Source: Bacteroidales bacterium
GTDB taxonomy: Bacteria; Bacteroidota; Bacteroidia; Bacteroidales; 4484-276
NCBI GenBank assembly: GCA_021740425.1
Contig: JAIOZV010000015.1
Location: 1 to 34,480 of the forward strand
Direction: 5' to 3'
DNA length: 34,480 bases
Below the pieces are notes generated by a model. It was not told the origin of the DNA. It did not search any database and saw nothing but the letters and a program-made list of their open reading frames with translations. Position numbers and translations under genes: made by a program. Below, piece by piece: positions 1-8,926 of this stretch (within the stretch, counting starts at the first letter, position 1; each line of letters begins with the position of its first letter).

Positions 1-190
1 GGGAGAAGGTGGAGTGAGGGAGTGATGGAGTGATGGAGTGATGGAGTGGTGGAGTGGTGGAGAGGATAGAGGGGAGAAGGGAGAAGGGAGAAGGGAGAAG
101 GGAGTGACGGAGTGATGGAGTGGTGGAGTGAGGGAGAGGGGAGAGGGGAGAAGGGAGTGGTGGAGTGATGGAGTGGTGGAGTGACGGAGT
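1..190. repeat. Purine-only minisatellite
   Basis: The plus strand is almost purely G and A with sparse T, built from two interleaved short units: a 9-base unit GGAGTGATG (variants GGAGTGGTG, GGAGTGACG) and a 7-base unit GGGAGAA or GGGAGAG. No reading frame of interest crosses it. The array starts at the window edge, so its true length is unknown. It may be slippage-prone or form triplex or unusual DNA structure; no function is evident. Confidence 0.85.
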
Positions 191-318
191 TGTATTGTCC
201 TGAAAAAAGGTTACACTATATTTAAACCAATTTCAGGATTATGAAGAGAAAGAGAAAAGTAAAGCATTATTCGGACGAATTTATATTCAATGTAGTCACG
301 GAGTACCTTGTGACCGAC

Positions 319-429
319 TGTCCCGTTCTTCGGGGCTGCACCTGAAAAATGAGCCACAGAGTGGCGATAATCTTTATAGAAAAATCAAGTAGAATTGAAA
401 CGAGAGGTGCAGCCCCGAAGGACGGGGCA
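319..429. repeat. Inverted repeat with 25-base arms
   Basis: The arm at 319-343 and the arm at 405-429 are reverse complements at 23 of 25 positions, with a 61-base loop. Each arm contains the palindrome-like core CTTCGGGGCTGCACC or its complement. GGGGCAGG also appears in a smaller hairpin near 31309-31347, which suggests a dispersed family. A REP/MITE-like non-coding element is the likely identity. Confidence 0.7.
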
Positions 430-511
430 GGCGCACCGAAACAGAAACATTCCGAGATTTTCAGCAAGCCCTAACTCCCCTCGTGTTTAAAGTATTTTTG
501 ACATTATTTTT

Positions 512-737
512 CACTACTGACCGACAAAAACTATGAGATTTCTCGCTACGCTTGCGCCATAGGCATCCCTTCGGGAAAATGACAAGGATTTCAAAGGTTT
601 TGGTGGTGGAGGGGTTATACGGCGGCGGACCCGCCTTATACCCCCTCCAAAAACAGCTAACTATCTGTCATTCCGAACGAAGTGAGAATTCCTCTCCACA
701 TTTTTCTACCCTTTTCAAATTTAGTCGGTCAATAGTC
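512..737. repeat. Nested inverted-repeat (MITE/REP-like) element
   Basis: Three sets of arms lie inside one another. The outermost (512-525 with 724-737) matches at 12 of 14 positions. The middle pair (about 534-586 with 666-696) joins a GAGATTTCTCGCTACGCTT arm to a TGTCATTCCGAACGAAGTGA arm, with about 20 extra bases on the left. The innermost is a GC-rich hairpin at 608-648 with 16 of 18 pairs. The CATTCCGAACGAAGTGAG arm resembles dispersed palindromic sequences common between genes in Bacteroidota genomes. No transposase is present. Confidence 0.65.
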
Positions 738-756
738 ATTATTTTTGATAATGCAC

Positions 757-777
757 AAAAAAAGCCGCTGTTGCGGC
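757..777 (-). terminator. Rho-independent terminator of ridA
   Basis: Read on the minus strand, a GCCGC-AACA-GCGGC stem-loop is followed at once by seven T residues. It sits 26 bases past the ridA stop codon. This is a textbook intrinsic terminator. Confidence 0.85.
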
Positions 778-802
778 CATTCCTTTTGAAAAATACATTT
801 TC

Positions 803-1180
803 TTATTTCATCGCGATGGTTTCGATTTCCACCATCACACCGAGCGGGAGTTTTACAACGCCATAGGCGGCACGCGCCGGCGGATTGTTGGGATAATACT
901 TCCCATATACCTGGTTCATGGAGGCAAAGTTGTCCATGTCGCTGAGCAGACAGGTCGATTTTACCACATCATCGAAAGTGTAGCCGGCTTTTTCGAGGAT
1001 GGCTCCAATGTTTTTCATCACCTGTTCGGTTTGTTCGGTAATACCGCCTTCAACCACTTTTCCGGTGGCCGGGTCGATGGGTATCTGACCCGAAATAAAA
1101 AGGCTTCCGTTGTTTTCGATGGCCTGACTGTAAGGTCCAACAGCGTTTGGTGCGTTTTGAGTGTAGATTACATTTTTCAT
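803..1180 (-). CDS. ridA: RidA family enamine/imine deaminase
   Basis: A 125-residue protein of full family length. RidA hydrolyses reactive enamine/imine intermediates such as 2-aminoacrylate released by PLP enzymes; it is a cytosolic trimer. The sequence has GPYSQA (residues 15-20), FISGQIP (28-34), the NPPARAAYGV segment carrying the conserved substrate-binding arginine (Arg103), and the C-terminal VEIETIA signature with its conserved glutamate. The ATG at 1180 is the only sensible start. It lies 166 bases downstream of lptD on the same strand and ends at a strong intrinsic terminator. It could be transcribed with lptD or from its own promoter; no good promoter match was found in the gap. 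The family call is secure; the exact substrate is inferred. Confidence 0.95.
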   Translation of the reverse strand: MKNVIYTQNAPNAVGPYSQAIENNGSLFISGQIPIDPATGKVVEGGITEQTEQVMKNIGAILEKAGYTFDDVVKSTCLLSDMDNFASMNQVYGKYYPNNPPARAAYGVVKLPLGVMVEIETIAMK

Positions 1181-1346
1181 TTTGTATGATATTTTAATGT
1201 GTTAAGAATTTACTGCGTTCAATATTCTATTTTTAGGTGGAAGTATTTGGATGTCTGGTCTCCGGAATAGATATTTTCAACACTCTATTTCTCCGGCATG
1301 TCTTTGAACTTTTATCATTTAACCTCTTTTTTCTAACATCTTCCCT

Positions 1347-4136
1347 CTATCTGTACGAATCCCTGAAATCTTTCTTTCTGTCATATTTCAGATCTTTGAG
1401 AATGGAAGCTTTTACGTTGATACCAAAGGACCAGCTTTTTCGCGATCCTGTGGGTATCCAGCTAAAGCGCATTTCCCAGCAGTGCAGGTCGCGGTAAAAA
1501 TCGATGGTGGTGTAGGTAAATTTCTTCGCTTCAAAATCCCAGCCGGTTCTGAAATTTACCTTCCATTTGGGTGTAATGCTTATGTCGCCTGCAAGCCCCA
1601 GTGTTTGAACAGTTTTTCTTTCATCGAGTTGTTCGTAGTTGATGTACCGCGGGTTGTTCGAAAAGTTGAGGCTGTAATTGAGGGATATGCTCCAGGCATT
1701 GTTCCAGTTGATGTAATTATCGGGATTGTCGAGCACGTCATTAATTTCCTGTTCAGTATATTTCCCCAGAATTTCATCATTCTCTGACGGAGGGGGAGGG
1801 GCTCCACCACTTTTCCCTTTCCCTTTTTTTATGTCGTTTGCACTAAGCCTGTAACTCACACTAAAATTCCATGACGTATTTTCCATTCTGAAAAGTTTCC
1901 TGCTCACTTCATACTCGAACTTATCGAAGGTTCGGCCTGCTGAATCCACAGCATAAGGATTCCATGAAGAACGGTAAGTTATGTTGAGTTTTTTAAACAA
2001 TGTGGTTCTGCCGCTGATTGATAATGAGGACCAATTGAGCGAGTCTTTTGCAACATCGTAGGATGTACTGAGGTTTAAGGCATCAAAAAGCACAACTTTT
2101 TTCATTCCTGTAACTGTATCTGATTTTGAGCGAACTTTCATCTCCAGATTGTTTCCCAAACTAAAACCAATGGAGCCTGATCGCCCATCGGGAGGCCCGC
2201 CGTAAAGGGATTTTTCAAAAACAGAATACCTCACCATATCTCCATCATTGTTAATCTGCACATTATCCCAATATCCCCAGTAACCGGAACCAAAATCGGG
2301 GCGGAGTGTAAACGAAACACTTGGCGTTACCACATGCCTGATGGCTGTTACAGGACCCTTATTAAACTGATACATCCCGTAAATTCGCGTGCTCAATGAT
2401 GAAGAAAAACTAAACTCACGTGCGGCACTAAATTTATACAAGGTGTCGGTTTCGAGTTGGCCGACGAGTGTATCCTTTTCAGTAAATATGCTGTCGGGAT
2501 TCCAGTTTTTTCGAATTGAATATGGATACCATTTTTCAGAGTAATTGATTGAGTTTGTGAGATTGAAATATTTGAGCACTTTTATGGAGCTGCTAACAGG
2601 GATGGTATGTTTGGCTCCGTACTTAAAATCCTCTTCCCAGCCGGGTTTAAAAATCAGGGTGTCGTTGGTAGTGATGCGATTGTCAGCATTCATACTGTAT
2701 TTCATGCTTATATTTTCGTACCATTTGGGCTGGCCTACCTGGGTTTTTTTCCTGAAAGGGTAAAACTGCTTGGTGTTGAAGGTAAGGGTGGGTAAGGAAA
2801 TATTGATTGATCCGTCGATGGTGTTTTGTTGGTGTGTTGCGTTGAGCGACAAAAACAGGCTGTTGTTGAAGCTGGTCTGGTAAGCAATACTCGATTGAAA
2901 AGTATTGGAAAGATAGGCTTCGGTGCTGGTTAAATTGAACTGGTTGAAGCTTGAGGACACAATATTTACATTTGCAGTAAATCTACTGTTAGGTTTTGCT
3001 TTTGGGTCTTGCGAGTGGGTCCATCTTATCGAAAAGTCAGTCTTTTTTTCAGTATCCGGATCATCACGATCGCCGAGAATATTCTTGGCGTAATTGAAAT
3101 CAAAATTCCCGCTGTATTTGTAGCGGTTGGAATATCTGAACGTTGGCCGCACCGCCCAGCTTCCGCTGGAGTAAATATCTCCCGTAAAGGTAAAGTCCAT
3201 GTAATCGTTGATACCAAAATAATAGCCCCCCCGTTCCAGAAAAAAGCCACGGTTTGATGACTCACCGGGCGATGGGACAATAATGCCGGAGCGCTGTCCG
3301 GTTTTGTTTGGAAAAAGCCCGAAAGGGACAAAAAGCGGGGTTGGCACACCCTCAATAACCATGAAGGCAGGGCCTGAAACAATTTTATTGTCAGGAATTA
3401 CCTGTGCTTTGGAAAACCTAAATTCAAAATGCGGATGTTTTAAGTCGCAGGTGGTGTAGCTTCCATTTGCAACATTGATGCGGTCATCCGTCATTTTTTT
3501 TATCTTTTTTCCATGAAGGTAGCCCTCACCATCCTTAGTAATTACATGCTTAATCACCCCTTTTTTGGTGTCAAAATTATAATTCATTTCCTCCGAATTG
3601 AAACTTTGACCCGATTCGGTAAAAACAGGCTCACCTGTCATTTTTCCTGTAGAATCGGGAACACCTTTTGCAAAAACCGAATTGTTTAAAAAATCAATTT
3701 CAATGTAGGCAGCTTTGAGTTCGATATTGCCATATTCGATTACCGCATCATCGTACAAAAAAACTTTCCTTTCCTTGATGTCAAAATGAATTTTGCGGAA
3801 TGATTTGTATTTTACGCTTGCTTCCAGACCAAAATTTTCGGATTTCTTTGAGGTGCTGTCAGTAAAAACCTGTGTTGTGTCGGGTGATGCGGCCTGATCG
3901 AGGCTGTCGGACAGGTTTTGAAAAGCATTGCTGCCAACACTGATGGAATCGCCGGCGGGTACTTCTGATTGTGCAGACAGGCAGGGAGTAAGGCTGATGA
4001 GCAACAGGGCGAATAAGGGAGCAATCATCATCGCTGATCCGAAACCCAATACCCTTTGCCTAAATTGCGACAATAAAATGTATTTGATGTTTGTTTTTTT
4101 CAAGATATGTTTGTTCGTGCCAGTCGGTTCGATCAT
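1347..4136 (-). CDS. lptD: LPS-assembly outer-membrane protein LptD (OstA)
   Basis: A 929-residue protein that inserts lipopolysaccharide into the outer leaflet of the outer membrane. The N-terminal part (about residues 105-235) is a periplasmic OstA/LptA-like beta-jellyroll, with repeated short strands and the segment YTTCDLKHPHFEFRFSKA. A motif GVPTPLFVPFGLFP typical of LptD follows, and the rest alternates like a beta-barrel. A proline-glycine insert (GGAPPPP, around residue 780) is probably a loop. The hydrophobic signal segment begins only at Met36-Met37 (MMIAPLFALLLIS), so the ATG at 4136 adds an unusual 35-residue basic leader. A start at Met36 or Met37 is an alternative. It is divergent from the amidase gene, a pairing common in the phylum. 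Confidence 0.9.
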   Translation of the reverse strand: MIEPTGTNKHILKKTNIKYILLSQFRQRVLGFGSAMMIAPLFALLLISLTPCLSAQSEVPAGDSISVGSNAFQNLSDSLDQAASPDTTQVFTDSTSKKSENFGLEASVKYKSFRKIHFDIKERKVFLYDDAVIEYGNIELKAAYIEIDFLNNSVFAKGVPDSTGKMTGEPVFTESGQSFNSEEMNYNFDTKKGVIKHVITKDGEGYLHGKKIKKMTDDRINVANGSYTTCDLKHPHFEFRFSKAQVIPDNKIVSGPAFMVIEGVPTPLFVPFGLFPNKTGQRSGIIVPSPGESSNRGFFLERGGYYFGINDYMDFTFTGDIYSSGSWAVRPTFRYSNRYKYSGNFDFNYAKNILGDRDDPDTEKKTDFSIRWTHSQDPKAKPNSRFTANVNIVSSSFNQFNLTSTEAYLSNTFQSSIAYQTSFNNSLFLSLNATHQQNTIDGSINISLPTLTFNTKQFYPFRKKTQVGQPKWYENISMKYSMNADNRITTNDTLIFKPGWEEDFKYGAKHTIPVSSSIKVLKYFNLTNSINYSEKWYPYSIRKNWNPDSIFTEKDTLVGQLETDTLYKFSAAREFSFSSSLSTRIYGMYQFNKGPVTAIRHVVTPSVSFTLRPDFGSGYWGYWDNVQINNDGDMVRYSVFEKSLYGGPPDGRSGSIGFSLGNNLEMKVRSKSDTVTGMKKVVLFDALNLSTSYDVAKDSLNWSSLSISGRTTLFKKLNITYRSSWNPYAVDSAGRTFDKFEYEVSRKLFRMENTSWNFSVSYRLSANDIKKGKGKSGGAPPPPSENDEILGKYTEQEINDVLDNPDNYINWNNAWSISLNYSLNFSNNPRYINYEQLDERKTVQTLGLAGDISITPKWKVNFRTGWDFEAKKFTYTTIDFYRDLHCWEMRFSWIPTGSRKSWSFGINVKASILKDLKYDRKKDFRDSYR

Positions 4137-4313
4137 TTATTTGGCAATGCAAAATAAAAAGAAATTGTGCTTGATATTTTTTTTCATTTCAAATTTCGTG
4201 CTACTTATCGAGAAATTTCACCGGATGATGGAGATTAAACAGCAAGAGGTAACTTTGTCAATAAATAATTTACAATAAAACAGATGGAACTCATTTATTT
4301 TTGGTTGCCTGCC

Positions 4314-4321
4314 TATCTTTG
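4314..4321 (+). promoter_or_regulatory. Candidate -7 promoter element for the amidase gene
   Basis: TATCTTTG matches the Bacteroidota -7 consensus TAnnTTTG and lies 67 bases before the ATG. No TTTG at the expected -33 distance was found, so this is only a candidate. Confidence 0.35.
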
Positions 4322-4388
4322 TAAAACGTTTAATCTGAATGAATAAATTAATCATTAAACAAATAAAATTTTGAATCCATTTTTTATC

Positions 4389-5177
4389 ATGACTAAGAAA
4401 CGCTTTAAAACTCTTTTTTTTATCTGTTTTGGAATTTTATTTCTGATGCAGGTTCATGGGCAGTCGGAAGCCAGCGAAAAAGCGTTCGACAAAGTGGTGA
4501 TAGATGCAGGTCATGGAGGCAACGATAAAGGAGCGTCCGGAAGTGTGAGTGCAGAGAAAGATATAACACTTTCGATTTCATTGCTTATTGGAAGGTTGTT
4601 GAAGGAGCAAATGCCTGATGTTGAAGTGATTTATACCAGAAAAGATGACAGGTTTGTTCCGCTCCACAGGCGGGCCGAAATTGCAAACGAAAATCAGGCC
4701 GACCTTTTTATTTCGGTGCATTGTAATGCAATTTCAGATCCTGATTTTTTTGGTTCCGAAACTTACGTGATGGGCGTACATAAATCAGCCGAAAATCTTG
4801 AGGTTGCAAAAGCTGAAAATGCAGCCATTCTTTTGGAGGACAATTACGCCGAGTCCTACGATGGTTTCGATCCCGATTCCGATGAAGATTACATAATGCT
4901 GAATATGTTTCAGAGCGCATCCCTCGATCACAGCATCAGACTGTCGATGCTGGTACAGGAAAAGTTAAAGGAAAATGCAGGCATGTACGACCGGGGTGTT
5001 AAGCAGGCAGGATTTGTGGTTTTGTATCTTACTACTATGCCCGGAGTGCTGATTGAAACCGGTTTTTTGAGCAATCCTGCCGAGGAAAAATATTTATTGA
5101 ATCCTGAGAATCAGCAAAAAATTGCAGAGGCCATTGTGGAAGCACTCCGTGAGTATAAAATTTATTTGAACGAATGA
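4389..5177 (+). CDS. N-acetylmuramoyl-L-alanine amidase (Amidase_3)
   Basis: A 262-residue zinc amidase that cleaves the bond between N-acetylmuramic acid and L-alanine in peptidoglycan. The N-terminus has a signal peptide ending near residue 24 (QVHGQ), so it acts in the periplasm. Amidase_3 motifs are complete: VVIDAGHGG with zinc His42, the metal-binding glutamate in AEKDITL (Glu56), FISVHCNA with the second histidine, and LIETGFLSN with the catalytic glutamate. I chose the ATG at 4389; an in-frame TTG at 4371 only adds six residues and has no better ribosome site. The MCE gene follows after 69 bases on the same strand. The family is certain; whether its role is cell separation or turnover is not visible. 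Confidence 0.93.
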   Translation: MTKKRFKTLFFICFGILFLMQVHGQSEASEKAFDKVVIDAGHGGNDKGASGSVSAEKDITLSISLLIGRLLKEQMPDVEVIYTRKDDRFVPLHRRAEIANENQADLFISVHCNAISDPDFFGSETYVMGVHKSAENLEVAKAENAAILLEDNYAESYDGFDPDSDEDYIMLNMFQSASLDHSIRLSMLVQEKLKENAGMYDRGVKQAGFVVLYLTTMPGVLIETGFLSNPAEEKYLLNPENQQKIAEAIVEALREYKIYLNE

Positions 5178-5246
5178 GCTGTTAAGGCTGTGTTATTTTG
5201 TTAAAATTTGAGTAGTTTTGTTCGGTCAATTTTAAAACAATGAATT

Positions 5247-6191
5247 TTGAAAATTTCAAGGGAATTTAAGGTTGGATTTATTTTTATCGCAGCAATTGCC
5301 ATTTTTGTGTGGGGTTTCAACCTGCTGAAGGGAACCAACATCCTATCAGGCAAACGGTTTTTATACGCCGTTTACGATCGTGTTGACGGTCTTGAAAAGG
5401 ATAACAAAGTACTGATAAATGGTTTGAATATTGGTAAAGTAAGTCGCCTCGCATTTATCCCCGAAACTTCCAAAATTATTGTGGAGCTATATATTCAAAA
5501 CGAAGTGAATATTCCTGACAATTCGGTGGCCAATATTTATGGTGCTGACCTGCTTGGAACCAAAGCCATCGAAATCAGGTTCGGAAACTCTTCCACTTAT
5601 GTCCAAAATTACGACACACTTATTTCGGCATTGGAGCAAAGCCTGATGGATCAGGTGAACGAACAGGTGGAGCCACTCAAAAGAAAAGCGCTGGCATTGA
5701 TCAACTCCATCGATTCTACCATGTCCGATATCCAGTCGGTATTTAATGAGGATACCCGTTCCAATCTTACAAGTACCATCGAAAACATAAAAAAAACACT
5801 CTCCAATACCGAAAGTGCTACCTACAAAATCGACCACATGCTTACAGATGAGCAGCCGCGAATAATCTCAATCATGCAGAATCTGGAATCTATAACTGCA
5901 AACCTGGATCAAAACAGCGAAAATATCAACCGGATACTCAGTAATTTTGCTTCTCTGAGTGATTCGTTAGCCGCCTCTGAAATTCCCCAAACCATGCGTG
6001 AAGCACAAGAGGCTGTTGCAAATCTGAAATCAATCACCCAAAAGATAAATAATGGCGAGGGTAGTTTGGGGCAACTTATGACCAACGACAGTCTTTACAT
6101 TCAACTGGAAAAGTCATCTTCATCACTCAATTTGCTGTTGGAGGATATCCGCTTGAATCCTAAGAAATATGTGAAGTTTTCAGTTTTTTAA
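5247..6191 (+). CDS. MCE-domain (MlaD-like) lipid-transport protein
   Basis: A 314-residue protein with one N-terminal membrane anchor (residues 8-28, FKVGFIFIAAIAIFVWGFN). An MCE domain follows at about 36-115 (LYAVYDRVDGL, KVLINGLNIGKV, ADLLGTKAIEI), then a long helical, probably coiled-coil tail. MCE proteins bind phospholipid in the periplasm as part of Mla-type ABC systems. The start is a TTG: the only nearby ATG (5240) is in another frame and stops after nine codons, and the MKISREFKVG N-terminus fits the family. No MlaE or MlaF partner gene is in the window. It ends at a bidirectional terminator. Confidence 0.88.
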   Translation: MKISREFKVGFIFIAAIAIFVWGFNLLKGTNILSGKRFLYAVYDRVDGLEKDNKVLINGLNIGKVSRLAFIPETSKIIVELYIQNEVNIPDNSVANIYGADLLGTKAIEIRFGNSSTYVQNYDTLISALEQSLMDQVNEQVEPLKRKALALINSIDSTMSDIQSVFNEDTRSNLTSTIENIKKTLSNTESATYKIDHMLTDEQPRIISIMQNLESITANLDQNSENINRILSNFASLSDSLAASEIPQTMREAQEAVANLKSITQKINNGEGSLGQLMTNDSLYIQLEKSSSSLNLLLEDIRLNPKKYVKFSVF

Positions 6192-6203
6192 GCAGGCCTT
6201 CAC

Positions 6204-6240
6204 AAAAAAAAATCCTGAAAAATATTCAGGATTTTTTTTT
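6204..6240. terminator. Bidirectional intrinsic terminator
   Basis: A 9-base perfect stem (6211-6219 with 6225-6233) is flanked by an A-run on the left and a T-run on the right. It can therefore stop transcription from both the MCE gene and the convergent hydrolase gene. Confidence 0.85.
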
Positions 6241-6242
6241 AA

Positions 6243-7247
6243 TCATTCATTCAGGAATTCAACAACAGCCCGCTTGAATTCATCAGGTTTTTCAAATTGC
6301 AGGAAGTGGCCTGCCCTGGGAATTGTAATCAATTTGCTGTTTGGAATTTTTTCATCCCCAATAAATGCTATATCTATAGTTCGCCCCGGATTCAGAAACC
6401 TGTTTGGAATAAGGTTGTCGTTTTCACCAAATAAAATCAAAGTCGGCTGACTGATTTGGCCAAGGATATCGATCATTGTTTCGTCCACCATGCCCTTTAC
6501 CGAATTTACCACAGCATAGCAGTAAGCTTCAAAATCATCTGCTGAGCGTATGGCAATACGATCGGTAGTCATAAACTCAGCATCGTCAGGTACATTATAA
6601 AAATTGTAAGCCAGATTGGTTTGGATTTGTTCTACCGTTGTATTCATCACGCCATCCACGGTCATCACCTCGCGGAACCATTGTTTTTGCCCTTCGGTGA
6701 ATTCTTCAAAACCGGCCGGATCAACAAGAATGATTTTTTGTATGGTATGCGGATAATTAACGGCTGCCATCATCGCGATTTGCCCACCCATTGAGTGGCC
6801 TGCAAGCACTACATTTTCAAGATTCAACTTATCGATGAAATCTTTTACAACTTCAGCATAAAACGACATTTTGCCGGAGTTTGCCAGCTTTGATGATTTC
6901 CCGTAACCCGGCAAATCGATGGCTATGCATCGGTATTGGCTTTTCAAACCTTCAATATTTTTTTTCCAGGCCTTCAGATAGCTTCCCAGACCGTGGATAA
7001 AAAGAATGGTTTGATCGCCGGTACCTTCATCAATATATGCCAGGTTAATATTATCCCTTAAGTCTAAGTATTTAACCTCAAAGGGGTACTGCATATCTTT
7101 CATCGTTTTCAATGGCAAGATGTCGCGGTACGGATTAAGGCTGTTTTGTGAATGGCTCATTTTACAATTCGTTATTAGCATGATCAGCAGCAGCATTACT
7201 GCGGGTGAAAATGAAAGTTGTGTTTTAATGTTTCGTGTATTCATCAT
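6243..7247 (-). CDS. Exported alpha/beta hydrolase, possible lipoprotein
   Basis: A 334-residue alpha/beta-hydrolase fold protein. The nucleophile elbow is GHSMGGQ (Ser152), the oxyanion region is FIHGLGSY (about 83-90), the acid is probably Asp277 in FGENDNL, and the base is His314 in RAGHFLQFEKP. The N-terminus is hydrophobic (about 14-27) and ends LITNC, which may be a lipobox with a non-standard Asn before Cys28, so the protein is exported and perhaps lipid-anchored. It starts 15 bases after the outer-membrane barrel gene, so the two are surely co-transcribed. The substrate, perhaps an ester or lactone, cannot be read from the sequence; the linked acyl-CoA ligase favours an acyl ester. 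Confidence 0.82.
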   Translation of the reverse strand: MMNTRNIKTQLSFSPAVMLLLIMLITNCKMSHSQNSLNPYRDILPLKTMKDMQYPFEVKYLDLRDNINLAYIDEGTGDQTILFIHGLGSYLKAWKKNIEGLKSQYRCIAIDLPGYGKSSKLANSGKMSFYAEVVKDFIDKLNLENVVLAGHSMGGQIAMMAAVNYPHTIQKIILVDPAGFEEFTEGQKQWFREVMTVDGVMNTTVEQIQTNLAYNFYNVPDDAEFMTTDRIAIRSADDFEAYCYAVVNSVKGMVDETMIDILGQISQPTLILFGENDNLIPNRFLNPGRTIDIAFIGDEKIPNSKLITIPRAGHFLQFEKPDEFKRAVVEFLNE

Positions 7248-7262
7248 CTTTTGATTTAAAGG

Positions 7263-8882
7263 TTAAAACATAAGCCATTTAAACACCAAAAAAGCAGTCC
7301 AGGGATTTACAGGTTTTGGTAATCCCGGTTCTGTATTTCCATTCACAAAATAGCTGTACGAGTTGTCGTTGCTATCGTAGAAATCGCCCAGCCAGCAGTA
7401 TGCACCATGCATCTCGAGGCTCATGTACACACCAAGCTGGTAGCTTAATGATGCATTCAGTTCAAGCCCGATGTTTTTACCACCGCCGGCAGGTTCAACA
7501 TTGCTCATGGCCCAGGCAGCTCCTGCCTTTCCCTTAAATTGGTAAGGAATGAACGCCCGGCTTGCATTTACTGTTCCTCCCAAAAGCCCGTAACCCATAT
7601 TTGAAAGGTCGGCAATGAGCGGTGTAAAACGGTTGACCACATTTCCGTGAGGAAAAAGAATATAGGAACCGCTGCTGATAAAAATTCCGGCAGGTGCCCC
7701 CCAGGTGTTACCGGTGATCACACCTGAATATTTTTTGTCTTCTAATTTGTTGTCATCGCCGCTTGCGAAGAGTGCACCTAAACTCACCACATCGTCGGTG
7801 GTTTGGCCATAGCGGTATCCTGCTCTCAGGTTTGCTCCGAGGCCGCCAATGTCGGCACCTTTTGTCCATAAGGAATCTCCCTGATGCACGTTTGCAAGGC
7901 CAAAATTATAGTTGGCAAAGCCGGTGAGCCTGAAACGATCCATCATAAAATCATCATTGCGGCTGAAAAAAGCTCCCAGCCATAACACATCCGCTTTGTA
8001 ATCATCGGCAAAGTTAAATTTGAAGGTGCCATTGTATTGGGTGAGGCGGCTGTTCAAGCCCTGTCCGTAAATGGATATTCCACCTTCACCGTTTCCACGA
8101 TCCCGGAGGTAATACAACGAGCCGCCCAATTTCCACAGAGGCGTAAGGTCGCCTTCGTAGCTGAAGTATTGAAGGGTTACATCATCGCTTTCCTGAATAT
8201 CGTTTTCGTACAATTGGTAGTATGCCAATGTCCATCGCGAAAAGTCTTTTGCCCTGTGAATTCTGATCCCCACAGCATCGGTACCCCAATATGCCAGGCG
8301 ATATCCGGTTGTTGACATTTTATCGAAAAATGTGCGGTAGGTATCATAGGGTGTATCGAAAAGGCGCTGCATGCCAAGATTGATAAACCAGCCAGGTGCA
8401 GGCCTGTATTCCACCACAATGTTTTGAGTTTGCAGGTTTACCTGATCCGAAGAAATGGCTCCACCAAGATTTCCGCCCGTTCCGTAAGATTGATCGCCCC
8501 AGGTCCAGTCGATCTCGAAGGAAGCCCTCAGCGTTGCTTTGCCGTTGAATAATTTTGGCTGATAGATAAAAAACGGGATAATGCGTTGCTCGAAATAATA
8601 ATTGGTGAGTGAATCGGATGTGTGCGTTGTATTATCACCCAAAAGGCGTCCGATAACCTGCCCTTTCATAAAAATATTTTCAGGGTAAAAATTTGAGCTC
8701 ACAGCCTGGTTAATAAAATAGGCGATAAACTGAAATTCTTTGTTTGCTTTTCGGGGTACCTGATTATCGGAAAAGCTCACATAATTGCTTGTGGTGGATG
8801 AGTTGAGTTCCTGCGAACGGATGGACAAGCACGAAATCAGAAATATCAACATGAATACGGGAGCGTAAAGATTTTTCTTCAT
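7263..8882 (-). CDS. Outer-membrane beta-barrel (porin-like) protein
   Basis: A 539-residue protein with a Sec signal peptide (residues 1-23, ending IRSQ) and a barrel pattern of alternating aromatic and polar residues. It has repeated strand-turn-strand units and a terminal aromatic residue (KWLMF), the usual barrel insertion signal. I do not recognise the exact family; it resembles porins of the alginate-export or general carbohydrate/aromatic type in length and layout only. It shares an operon with the exported hydrolase and follows a terminator hairpin behind the lipoprotein gene. A role in passing the cluster's substrate across the outer membrane is an inference from position. Confidence 0.7.
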   Translation of the reverse strand: MKKNLYAPVFMLIFLISCLSIRSQELNSSTTSNYVSFSDNQVPRKANKEFQFIAYFINQAVSSNFYPENIFMKGQVIGRLLGDNTTHTSDSLTNYYFEQRIIPFFIYQPKLFNGKATLRASFEIDWTWGDQSYGTGGNLGGAISSDQVNLQTQNIVVEYRPAPGWFINLGMQRLFDTPYDTYRTFFDKMSTTGYRLAYWGTDAVGIRIHRAKDFSRWTLAYYQLYENDIQESDDVTLQYFSYEGDLTPLWKLGGSLYYLRDRGNGEGGISIYGQGLNSRLTQYNGTFKFNFADDYKADVLWLGAFFSRNDDFMMDRFRLTGFANYNFGLANVHQGDSLWTKGADIGGLGANLRAGYRYGQTTDDVVSLGALFASGDDNKLEDKKYSGVITGNTWGAPAGIFISSGSYILFPHGNVVNRFTPLIADLSNMGYGLLGGTVNASRAFIPYQFKGKAGAAWAMSNVEPAGGGKNIGLELNASLSYQLGVYMSLEMHGAYCWLGDFYDSNDNSYSYFVNGNTEPGLPKPVNPWTAFLVFKWLMF

Positions 8883-8926
8883 AGTTTTTTTGATTTAGTT
8901 GAACGCGAGAAGAAATGTCAGAAAAA

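Larger units (their letters stand above)
191..802. other. Gene-free intergenic region with palindromic repeats
   Basis: No convincing gene is present between the minisatellite and the end of ridA. The region holds a long inverted repeat (319-429), a nested-palindrome element (512-737) and the ridA terminator (757-777), each listed separately. Short open frames here run through the repeat arms and lack the look of protein-coding sequence. Confidence 0.7.

Noticed and set aside
1-190. CRISPR array
   Set aside because: The units are 7 to 9 bases, without spacers, and no cas gene is present.
267-467. Small minus-strand gene
   Set aside because: Its frame spans both arms of the inverted repeat and has no coding character.
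552-866. Protein-coding frame on the plus strand
   Set aside because: It runs through palindromic repeats and the ridA 3' end, with no family resemblance.
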